Part shown: piece after piece, positions 26,803 through 37,900 of the stretch
Position numbering within the stretch: the stretch's first letter is position 1
Layout of the letters: every line of letters starts with the position of its first letter
NCBI RefSeq assembly: GCF_028858725.1
Contig: NC_084761.1
Span: 95,753,971 to 95,817,970, forward strand
DNA: 64,000 nt
Direction of reading: 5' to 3'
Source of the DNA: Colius striatus
Lineage: Eukaryota > Chordata > Aves > Coliiformes > Coliidae
Program-made: the position numbers and the translations under genes
Notes under the pieces: generated by a model
Told to the model about the DNA's origin: nothing
The model's database searches: none
What the model saw: the letters and a program-made list of their open reading frames with translations, nothing else

Positions 26803-29297
26803 ATGTTTCTCAGAACCAGTTCTTTTACTTGCCAGTGCACAGCAAGAAAAAAGATGCATAAACAGTACCAATTTCCTATCATACACCAGAAACAGTGTAA
26901 GGACAAGCAAACTTATATAGCATTAAATTTTTTAAAACAAACTTGCTTTATCAGTAATTTTCATGCTACAACACTGCCTCAAAACTTTCAGAATGTGTTA
27001 CTAAACTAGGATATTTCACATCAGCCTGAATGCTCAAACGCCTGAAACAATCTCACAGACCAAAGAAGAAATCCTCAGACAGCAAAGCCAAAGGAGTTTT
27101 CTAGATGGGAAAAGGATTTCACTCCACAACTTTGCCAGTACTATGTTTGCACATACTACAAATTTTCTTTGCAAAGTTTGAATGTAGAGGAAGAAACACT
27201 TTCTACATCAACCTAGAATTGACAAACATTGGAATATCTCTTCTACCATGATGATTTGAGGATTTTTTTTTCTTCTAAATTGGCCTCATTTTGCATAGAA
27301 CTAACATCTGGAGGATGACGCCTATTATGGGATGTCATGATCGTCTAATGGCCATCAAAGATGCATTACTAATTCTATCAAAATTAGCACAACTGCGTTG
27401 ACAACTATAAACTCATTCTGCCTCATGGAATGTTTTGATTTGAATTTTTGGATGATTTACAGGCAAAGGATTTTCAGAGGTATGATTGGAGTATACGCTC
27501 CTACCTAATCTTCAAGGAAGAGATAAAATGTCTCCAACAGAGGATGAAGGAAGATGACAGGATAGGCTAACTCAAACTAAAAGACATTTTGATATTGCCA
27601 GGAGGGTTACTGAAGAACATGAGAGTAAAAAGTCTGTCAGAGCTCAGTATGAGGCCTAATAAAAAAGTCATTCATGCAAAATTTTGTGCAGGTGGTCTGT
27701 GTATTGCCAGGACTGTGTATAATATTTTATACAGGCATTAATTTGCTAGAAACTACACAAGATATGTCACAATCTGAACCTGATGCCACAGACAGAAAAA
27801 TACAGACAGGACTGTCAAAAGTATCTCAGTACAAATTTCCACTTTCATATCCAATTACAGTTAAATCTGAAACAGGAAAGATAGAATGTCTAAATAGTCT
27901 GTGATGCTGATCTCTCTCCTCGTGACTTGAGTTCTGAGTTGTATGTAATTTGAAGATAGATGGCAGTTTTAAAAGCCAAAAATAATCTAATGCTCTTTGA
28001 AATTGAGTTTTGGAAGCAAACCTTTTGTTCTTTATCAAGAGGATAGGTATAAGAACAAGAAAAGCATATCATTCTTACAGTCTTACCTGAAGGGAGTCCA
28101 AATCATGTCTGGTTGCCTGGAAATTGTGCTCTCAGTGATAAAACGCAGGAAACTTTGAATAAAAAAACCCAATAAAGAATAGAAACACTATATTCTTTAC
28201 ATGAGAATGTTTAATCTCCTGCTAATCCTCCCAATTTTGTCATAAAGAAAACAAAAAGGAAAGTACTATAATGCAGGACTTCAGACTGCAAAGTTGAGAA
28301 ATGTGGTATTTTCCTAACTTCTTTTTTAATTTGTAAAAGTGGCAGAATGGTATCTGCATGCAAGTTATCTCCGTGTCTTCAACTGTGAGGATCCGTCACA
28401 TTCTGAGGCAAATTTGCTCCATCAGTTAGCTTCATATCTCTAAAGTTACACTTGCCCAGGTCAGCACAGACACACTTTGAAGATAGCTGCTCTACAGGCA
28501 TAGCTGGTTTGTCTCAGGAAACAATGCATCAGAGTCAAAAAGAATAAAACAAAATCCTCCTCTAGAATAGAAGATAGTACCAAGACAAATGTTCCTTACT
28601 TCCTAACATTTGCCTGCTTCTGTTCATGTATATTCTGTGTCTCAAATGCAGATAAAGGGCTTGATTGTTCAAGATACTGAATGCTTCTAAGCTGCTAAAA
28701 GGCTTTTATTTTCTTGGATTTGAGGGACCTTGCAGTGTTACTCAAATCAAACAGCAAAAGCATTTCTTTCTCTGATTCTCTGAGCACTTTCCAGGACTTT
28801 ACAACAGTAAGAAATGAAATAAAGAAACAAAATCCACAGTAGTCTCCAAGACAGAGACCCATTTCAGCTCATCAGAAATGTCATTGTACTGACAAAGCTG
28901 GCTTACTGATATATGGCAAATCATTTTTAAATCAAATGCTAACATTTTACTCTAAATACATTATTCCCAATTAACTGTTCTATTTGTTTGGCCAAACCAA
29001 GCAATGATTAATAACATTCATCAAGTGTTCCTTACTAGGTTTTTACGTGGTCAATTACTGAATATACAATTTGTGAATGCATTTGTTCATTACATTTTAA
29101 ACTTTAGTTATTGAAAAACAATAAATCAAGTAAAAATTACTGGAGATTGAAAATGAAACAGAACAAAACAGGTTTTTCGCAGTTCATGAGAAAGAATCAG
29201 CGAGATAACAACAAATTAAGAATAACTTGGAATGAGTAAAATCTTGCTCTGATTTGTAAAGGCTCATTTTTACTACTCACATTTTATTATGCAAATA

Positions 29298-29660
29298 ATC
29301 ACAAAGTCACAGAAAACTTTAGGATGAAAAGAACCTTTTGAGGTCACATCTAGTTCAAAACAAATTAAATTAGATGAGATTGTTCAGGTTTTTTCTCAAA
29401 TTCTGCGTATGTCTAAGGCTGGATAGTCTCCCATATCTCTGGGCTAGACACCTCCACCTTGCACTTGCCTTTCACTACCCTTGAGGTAAATCTTTCTTTC
29501 CTTATCTCTAATTGGAATTACACATGGTAAAACTTGTGTTTGTTGTCCCTTTTCCTGACACTATGCACCTCTGACAAGTTTGGATTTGGCTATTCTAGAT
29601 CCTCCCACTAGGTAGTTGTAAACAACATCTCCCCTTCGCCTTCTCTTCTGTAGACATGCA
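29298..29660 (-). mobile_element. Old, degraded CR1 fragment
   Basis: The plus strand keeps recognisable but eroded inverted CR1 blocks: caaagtcacagaaaacttta, tgtttgttgtcccttttcct (the block that normally reads cccattacccctt-gtcct), and ccttcgccttctcttctgta. It is clearly older than the other copies. Confidence 0.65.
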
Positions 29661-32600
29661 AATGTCTTTACAAGAGCAGTGTAGATGGTATTGGCAATTT
29701 CATTTTCACTGTTACAAGAACAAGTGTCTTATCCAAACAAAAAAAGTGAGTAACTGTAGAAGGGAGTAAAAAATATCACCAATTATTGATAAATGTTTGA
29801 GAGTACACTCAGGTTGGTTAAGTCCTGTACTACTCTATTGAGAAAAAGTTTGTGGTAGGAAATTCTAATTTACTTGATCTCTCTTTTCTTTTGTGATTCA
29901 GTACTTCAGATAGCATTTTCCCTGAACAACAAGTGCAGAAGTACTTATAGCCTCAATGATTCACATAATCCAAATGGTTTCTGTGCTTTCACCTCAGGAC
30001 AATCTTCTCTACAGAAAGTAAAAAAAATAATCACCACATATTCCCTCTAATCCAGAATTTATGTAAAGGAGATAAAGATATAAACACTGTTGTTATTTAG
30101 AAGAACAGTGAAATATAAAAGCATTTGGACTGGCTTTTTTCTTAAAAAGCTCTTACCTAACAGGTATTGTATTTTAGTCATGATTATCTATAGAGTTGTC
30201 TGCAGTTACATGGCATCAGAAAAGTTGAGACTGAATGTCTTTTACTATTAGTCAGGATCTAAGAGCTGCTCATTGCTGGTGGCACAAGAAGCCCTAGAAG
30301 CACTTTTTCAGATATCTGTAATTGAACTATTTCTCTAGGAATGCAGGCAAGAAAAATAAGGCTGCTCATAAAAAACACTGAGACGATTTGTTTGGTGACC
30401 TAGGCAAGGTTTTCAGTTTCCATTACTAAAAATGAAGTCTTATCCTGAACTCATTCTACCTAATTCCAGTTGCTGGACCAAGGCATACTAGTCTTCTTTT
30501 GTGCTTGGTGGAGATCAGGAATCATGAAGCACTTGAGATCTTTCATGGGTTTATTTTCTATGGAGATATGTACGTCACCTTTTAAATTATATTTAGAGGT
30601 CCTAAATTATATTAGAATCCTAAAGACAGTACAATGGGCAGAGATGCTCAACATCTGAAAAAAAAAATCATCCTTGGATTTGACCCAGTAGTCCAAGATT
30701 ATTTTTGAGACTTTGTTAATTCTTCTCTTTTGATCCCTCAAAATATCAAATGGGGAAAAATGCATACTACAAAACATAGAAATCTCTCCAATCTACAGAA
30801 ACTAATGAGATTAGTGCCCCAAGAGATATACTTTATAGATAAATGCTACCTACAAAATAATGTAAGTATTTCTGTCCTTTCTCCAGCACCTAAGTCCACA
30901 GAAAGTTTATGATGCTTAGTAGATCTGAATATGTACCCTCAAAAGACTTCCAAAGTAACCCCCTGGCTCTGAATATGTCTGAATACATAGTTTAATTCAC
31001 CTGTTCATGATTGTTATGAGACTTACTCTCATCTTACTCATGACTTGAGCCTTTCTTTGTTACTGCAAGATTTCTTTCTTACTTTTTCAAGCCATACTTC
31101 TTAATTACAGTGAATTCTTCCTCCTGTTTTGGGAGGGATTTTTTGTTTGGGTTTGGGTTTTTTTTGTTTTTATTTTAATTTGACTACTCAGAGTGGAAAC
31201 TGGAATATGGATTGAAAGACAGAAAAATGCTGTTCTTGAAGGAGGATGCACCATTTGAAACTCAATATGATTCTATAGATCTTTTCTGCCTTGAGCATGG
31301 CTCTGTATTTCCATTTGCAGAAGGAAATTAATGACAATATTTGCTTCTGTTTTCAGTTTTATGAGAGTACAGCATCTTGTTTGCTCTGAGACCCTCAGAT
31401 GGGGCTGATAAAAACCTACAGCATTTTGATTGAACAGAATCATGTTTAATGCTTTTGAGATGCAACTGTCCCAGAAACCCCAGAGACTCTGGGGAGTTTA
31501 AGTCAGTTTTCTCCAAGAACTATACTCAGTCCAAGTGCTATTGAGCATTTTTGTTGACAATTCAAATGAACTGAAGTCAAAGTTTAAAAGGACTGTAATT
31601 TAAATCAAGACAAAAGATTCCTCTAGAATGCTGTGCACCATCATTGTGACTTCTTTTGCCTAAATAACATGAAATCAAAAGTAATTCATTTTGAGTCAAT
31701 GGTGTTATATCAGCCTAAAACTGCAGTAAGAGAGGGCAGGGTGACAAGCATCTATCTGCCAGCTGACATGGTTTGCGAACAGATGGTGAGTTTCACAGCT
31801 CTCCCTCAACTTCTCATATAGAAAGAGAAGGTAAGACCCAACCCACAAAGTTTTAATTCAAGTTGTAAGAGAAATCAGCCCAGCAAATACAGAGAAATTT
31901 GGGAATTTTACACAGCCATCTTAATTGTACTGAAAAAATGTTTGATCTCTTTTAATGATCTTACATCATTAGAGTATTGCTCAGCCCTTGCCAGTATAAC
32001 TGAGGAACAAATCTGTGATTTAAATGCTGGTCTCCTTAAACATATAGGTTTAAATATACCTGTTACTGATTTTGCTTTCAGTCAGTAACACACAATGTGC
32101 TTGCAAACATCGAACATTTAAGAATTAACAATGTCTTATTGCAAAGTAACTTTCAATTTGCAAAACACTGCTGAACATTCAATTCATTTAAAATTAGTAT
32201 ATGTTGGAGGAAGTTGCTCAGAGATTTGCTTTAAAAGTTTTCATATTCTACACTAAATAAAATCAGCTGAAATTTAGCCCTTGCTATATTTTACTTTATG
32301 TACATATAAATAATATATATTTAAAACAAACACTGCAATTCACTAAATACACCTTTGAGCCAAAGCTGTAAAATACAGGAATTTGTGCACCTTTTAATCA
32401 TAGCTGCCAGTAAAATAATTTAACAGGGGAATTAGCTCAGTAAATGTAAAATTAGGCTATTTATTATTCCAGTGTTAAGTTACTCAAGAAAACTGACATG
32501 GTAGAGCTGCATGGACAAAAATTATTAGATTTGGCACAGGTAGATTCTAGGTTAATTATCACAACAGTTTATGTCATTTTGAGTACCACTCCATCTACAA

Positions 32601-34649
32601 ACTCCCCCCTATACATACACATGATACCTACTAATTACCTTATCTCACAAGATAAATTTAGACAGTAAATTTCACTGAATTTAAAGTAATCCATTGACAA
32701 ATCTGTTCCACAATATTCCCTCAGTGTTGATCACAATCTCTAATTCACCATAATTGCTAAGTGATACCAATTTTTGTTTCCTGTTCCCAGTCTTTATACC
32801 CACTTTTTAAAACACTTTCCCTCTCTATGCCATCAAAACCCTTTCTTATCATTGAAGTGGGATTAGGGACACTGTGTACTTGGTCCTTATGTTTCACAAA
32901 TTCCCTTCAAAAATAAAGTCTCCTGCATTATGCAAAGACAATTTCGTAAACTCATCAGCAAAGAATGTGTTTAGTATCTAAATTAAATTTTACCTCAAAG
33001 CATTTGCCTGTAAAAAGAACAAACCTCAAATTATCTTTAATAGCAGCAATTCCTATAAAGTTAACCCAATGAAACATTAGAGATTGACTAATCTGCTTTT
33101 CCTTTCCTACTGAAAAGATCAAAGTTTGCTAGGCGAGCTAAATTTGCCGGACAAGTTCTTGGCTTTGCAAAGGGAGATTGGGAGATCTCAATGTTTGTTT
33201 CACTAAAGGAACAAGCAGTAGTAATGTAACACCTTGCACCTGGTCAAAGGTAGAAAAGCCACCACTGACATGAAACCAATTCTAATATTCTTAGTCCTTA
33301 TTTTTCTCTGTGACAGGAAAGGAAACAGTCATTAATGAAAGTTTTGGTAGCTTTGTAAACAAGACTTTCATTCTCCCCGAATTTCTTTCAGATCTCCTGT
33401 GCACTGATACAAAGAGCATCACTGAGTCATAGGGGAGGAATAGCTATCCATCACTACGGACCAATCCCCAATACATGCCACTGACCAGAAGATGGAATGG
33501 TTTGCATCCTATACCCAATTTCTCTAAGCCATCTAGTCACCTGAAAATAGAAGTACTTCATCAATCAGGCTATGCACCACCTCTGCTGAAGAGGCTGTGA
33601 TTGCACTCTATTTTGTCTTTGATTTATGGAGTTCCTTTCACTGAGATATGACGCGACCCCACATGAAGCTGCTAAAGAGCTTCGAATGAACAAGAATGGC
33701 AAGATTTGTGATATCCTTAGATTTGTGGTATCCCTAGGGCCCAAAATCTTCATACGATTCTTCTTCTGCCCTTTAGTATGAGAGCTCTGGCATCTTGACA
33801 GCTTTAATATATACCCAAGAGGCAGTGCAAGAAGGGAAGATCTTCGTAGTCCGTCTTGTCTTTTTTAAAATGCTGAGGGACATTAAAACAGTGAAGCAGC
33901 AATACTTGAGGCCAAGGAAATTAGGGAAAAAGACAGTGCTTTAAAGTAAAATAGTAATGTTTAGGCAGCGACACAAGAAAAACACCAAGAAATTTACTTA
34001 GCAATATCCCTGGCCATCTCATCACAGAAAAAATCAAATGCTTTGTTTTCTAATTTCAAAAGTTAAACTTCAGTTACAACTCGGGGTTTTGATTTCCTGA
34101 TTAATTTTACATCTCCCACAAATAACTTATTAATTTTATTTCATCTATAAAATAAGCCCTGTAATTGGCCTATTGTCAATATATAGTTTCACCAACATGC
34201 TGGATAAAACAGATGGAAACAGTAGCAGAGAATGCAGAAAATAAAAATCCTGTGCTGTATAAACAAGCATGATCAATAGTTAATGATAGTAAATACATAG
34301 AATACACCATCAATCACCATTTTATCACAAAATAGTTTTGAAAAATACTGGCCCAGTACTACTGTAATTAAATTAATGAAAGTCTAGCCATAGAGTTCAA
34401 GAGGACTAGACTCTCTGCCTTTTCACAATGCAAGATAAACATTGAAGAATCAATTTAACCACCAGCAAACGGTCAACCTCTGCAAAGAAATACAATCGTT
34501 GCATTTCACTTGACATAAACTCTGACTTCGGAACAGTAAGGAAATGACTTTTCCCAGGTGACTAAGACAACATAAGCAATTCATTCTGTGATTCCTATGG
34601 TTAATTAAAAAGAAATCCCCCATTTTTCATGATTTTTCCCTCCACCCCC

Positions 34650-34698
34650 AGGTCTATAAAGAGAGTCAAAGATAGAGATGAGACAGGAAGTTACTCAC
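34650..34698 (-). promoter_or_regulatory. CU-rich tract after the alternative exon donor
   Basis: After the gtgag donor, the minus strand continues with cttcctgtctcatctctatc and then tttgactctcttta, a second pyrimidine-rich block. It is followed by a G-rich run (gggggtggaggg, near 34650-34640). Pyrimidine blocks on both sides of an exon are typical of PTB-looped exons; G-runs near a donor can act as intronic splicing enhancers. Inference only. Confidence 0.4.
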
Positions 34699-34842
34699 CG
34701 TCGAGGAGTCACTGCTTCCGGTCTCAAGCGTAGCTCCCTCAGCACAGGTGGGTGGGTGGGTAGAAAGTTGACTAGCCCTGCCCCCATCTATGACATCACA
34801 TTCTACCTCATAAAAGGTAGTGAAAGTGTTCTGAACTCCAGT
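34699..34842 (-). CDS. CTNNA2: CTNNA2 alternative 48-codon exon (long alpha-N-catenin isoform)
   Basis: This exon has exactly 144 nt, phase 0 at both ends, so inclusion or skipping leaves the frame intact. The acceptor is ggaaatcag|ACTGGAGTT and the donor is ACG|gtgag. The product starts TGVQNTFTTFYEVECDVIDG, continues GRASQLSTH, and ends with a Ser-rich stretch (GSSDSST). It matches the 48-residue insert that separates the 953-residue from the 905-residue form of vertebrate alpha-N-catenin, known as a neural splice variant. The first 29 residues are close to the mammalian insert as I remember it; the last 19 are more divergent. Inserted between residues 810 and 811, it lies inside the actin-binding domain. 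A long CU-rich tract lies above the acceptor and another below the donor, which fits regulated splicing. The open frames running across this exon on either strand (34678-34986 plus, 34803-35027 minus) are in other frames and are shadows. Confidence 0.93.
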
Positions 34843-34900
34843 CTGATTTCCGAGAGATACAGAAAAGAGATAGTGAGAGAGAAAGCAAGAGAAATATTGT
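34843..34900 (-). promoter_or_regulatory. CU-rich tract before the alternative exon, PTB-binding-like
   Basis: Read on the minus strand, the roughly 58 nt before the acceptor are strongly pyrimidine-rich, with repeated TCTCT, TTTCTCTCTC and CTCTTTTCT runs. CUCUCU and UCUU cores in such tracts are the known binding sites of polypyrimidine-tract-binding proteins, which repress neural exons in non-neural cells. The role here is inferred. Confidence 0.5.
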
Positions 34901-37900
34901 GCCGTAGAGGTGAGAGGAGAGGAAAGTGTGTGCTGAAGGAGCTATGCTTGGTCAAAGAAAAACAGGGACTCTCCCACGATGAGTAACCCCACTGTCTGGT
35001 GGTTTCTCTCACTTGCTCTGAAAGCACAGGTTAAGCATACAAGACCTCCAGGCTTTGCTGATTGGGAAAGCGATCAATTTGGGCACCTTTTGATGAAAGT
35101 CAGAGAGGACAGAATGCTCTGTCCCCATTAAAAGCCATTTGACAGCAGACTGAGCATGAATTTGGGTAACAGACTTCCAAGTCACATTATTTTGTGTATG
35201 GTTTTGAACAGCTGAACTGCACAAAACATGAACACTCATGCAAGTAGATGAAACGCCAGTGACTACAACTGGAATGACACTTGTGTCCACCTGTGCTGAA
35301 TAATCATTACACAATCCAGCCCTCTGGGATGACCCTTGAATAGAGTAAGCCAGAGGGTAGGACACCTACACCACTATATGAAGGAGGTCAAGAAAGAATT
35401 ACATTTTTCTCACTTTTAAAATGAGAATCGACAAACTGTGCTGAAAGAACAAGTGAGAGAAGTATAAAAGATTCTGGGCATACATTTATTTACAGAGCAC
35501 ACTTAAAGTTGCAGAAAATATCAACAAAATTGCAAAGAGGTGATGCTTTTAAAGACCATACATTTTTAGACAATGACCACCTTATGGGTTGAAGCATATT
35601 TTTTTCAAAGAGGTGCCCAAGAACTAAAACTGGAAGGCTTAAAGTGGGATAGTCATTCTAATTTATTGTAAATGGATTTTTTTATCATCCAAATTCTGGG
35701 AAAGCAGGTTTGAGAGTCAATATAATTGCTTGTACTATCTACTGGGATATTCTTAATAACCTGGCTGTATGTTAAAATTGAAAAAAAATAGTATATGCTG
35801 CTAAACTTAACTCCATTAAATAAAACTGCTCAGAGAAGGAGAGACTACTCAGTGCCAGTAAAGAGTGCTAGCAAAAGATCCTGCCTTTTGGAAGACAAAA
35901 AATGAATGCCCTTTAAATCTCTTTTAAGAGTATGTATTATAAGCACACAGAGTTAAATATTGACGTTTTCCTTTGGGCTTTTTGTTGCTACACGGATCAT
36001 ATGAATTGTAACCTACTCATGCTTATTTTTTAAGTCTTAGTAATGATTAATGTGTATTCTCTGCTCCGTTTGTGTGCTCTTTGTTTTTCTCTCCTTGCCT
36101 TCTATTGAAAAAAGGCTGCTACTAATGCCTAGTACCAGTCACTGCACCTAACAACAGAATTCAAGTGGTTTTCTTCTTTAACTTCAAAATTCTTAACATA
36201 ACCTTACCCTGCAGCATCTGCTGATGTTACTTTAAACAACAAATCAGCTAGTCCAATTGACTACATGAAGAGCTATTGTGACTGTTAGAGATGATCTATA
36301 ACTTCAGGAACACAATGCAAAACTAGGCTGTGTCTGAGTAATGCAAAGTGATGATAGTGCTGTACATTTCAGTTAATAATTGAGTTAAACAAATGTCTAT
36401 CTGATTTCTCATGACATCCTCTTGATTTCAAGCTATGTGCATTTGACAGAGAGGAGGAAAAATACCTCTGGTCCCTTGTATTTTGTCTAGTCTTTATTAA
36501 CATGTATGTCTACTAGTCTGCCACAGAACAGAAAAATGGAACTTTTAAAGGCTTTTATGGTAAAATATACCAGATAGAATTCAGTTAATTCATAACTTAG
36601 GTAACCTACAACTTGAGTATTGCACCACAGTTGTTTTTGCCAAATGAAGTAGGAATGTATTTCGAACTCAAGTGATCACCAGACCTTAAGAAGCCTAAGC
36701 AAGCCTGTTATTTCTGATAAAGAGAAGAATGTTCAGAAGATATTTCTTTAAATATGAGAAATTTCACACTTATAGTAGCAGTTATAATGTCTACTAAAAA
36801 GAAATAATTTGTTTTTTATTGGAGTAGAAACTTATGGATGTAGCACAATTAAATTCTGGAAGACTGAATATGGCCAAGAATACTCTTCAATAACAATGAA
36901 AGATGAGAAATATGGGGAAATATGGTAGATTACATCATGATAATGCGATATAAACAGTTTAATAGATTAGATGGCAGATAATACCCCAGATGGTATTTTG
37001 AGCTAGCACTGTTCAAATCTGAAATCTTGTTTTGACCTGCTTAGTATGATATCTGTAGATGATAAAGAGAAAACTAAGGAAAGAGCAAGTAAGATAAGAT
37101 TGATTTGTGAACACACACTAGAACACATTTCTCACCTAAACAGTGCACAAAAGCAGAGAAATATAACTAGCTGAAAACATTTTTAAAATGTATATGCAGT
37201 CAAGAAATCTTGAACACATTTTCCAAGTGTTCCAGGGAATACAACTAAAACTAATTAAATGAATGCATGAAAATGTAAAGAGACTTTAATGAAGACTTTA
37301 ATACGGATGTCAGTTCAGCCTAACAGCATAAGAAAACTATGTGAATGTAGATCAAGTAATTTTGATTTAATCACTTGAAAGCAGAGTCCATGTTCAGTTT
37401 GACATCAAAGATCTGTCAGAAAACAACAACAAAAGTACTTGCTTTCTTGCTTAAAAAGGTGGACAGATGATGGGGAATGGGCAGGTGCCACTAAAGCACC
37501 AGTGGCTGCTGTCCATAAAGCTCGAGTCTAGCAAGACTGTGAAAAGCTGAGGAATACCAATCACATAGACACTTGCAATATATTGGTAAAACTATAGTAA
37601 GTAAGAATGGATATATTTTAAGAAATTGAAATATCAGCTGAATCGGCCAAGGTGACACATTCTGTAACAGTTTGAGACTCCATCATAGACACATCTCTGA
37701 CCCAAAGATATCCCATTACTGAGGTGGATCAGCTTGATAGATGAATGGGAAAATCTTTTTTATTACTATCTGTCATAGCTAAGTAATGATAAAATATGTA
37801 AAGTCTCATCTGAGAGAGGATAAAACTGTAACTTCTCTAATTTCTTTTGACAATGGGAAAGCTGAATCTAATTGCAGGTACAGAAAAGGATGAAAATGCT

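Larger units (their letters stand above)
18333..34698 (-). other. CTNNA2 intron of 16366 bp after the alternative exon
   Basis: This is a phase 0 GT-AG intron. It contains CR1 copies at 21913-22495 (plus), 25930-25995 (minus), 26423-26802 (plus) and an old one at 29298-29660 (minus), and a short tandem duplication at 20476-20515. The rest, including 30000-34600, is AT-rich unique DNA with no coding signal recognised. Confidence 0.9.

Noticed and set aside
31135..31170. TTTGGGTTTGGG run resembling telomeric repeats
   Set aside because: Only two imperfect units within a G/T-rich low-complexity run; not TTAGGG.
34678..34986. 102-codon plus-strand open frame
   Set aside because: It runs antisense to the CTNNA2 alternative exon and its pyrimidine tract; the minus-strand reading with splice sites explains the sequence.
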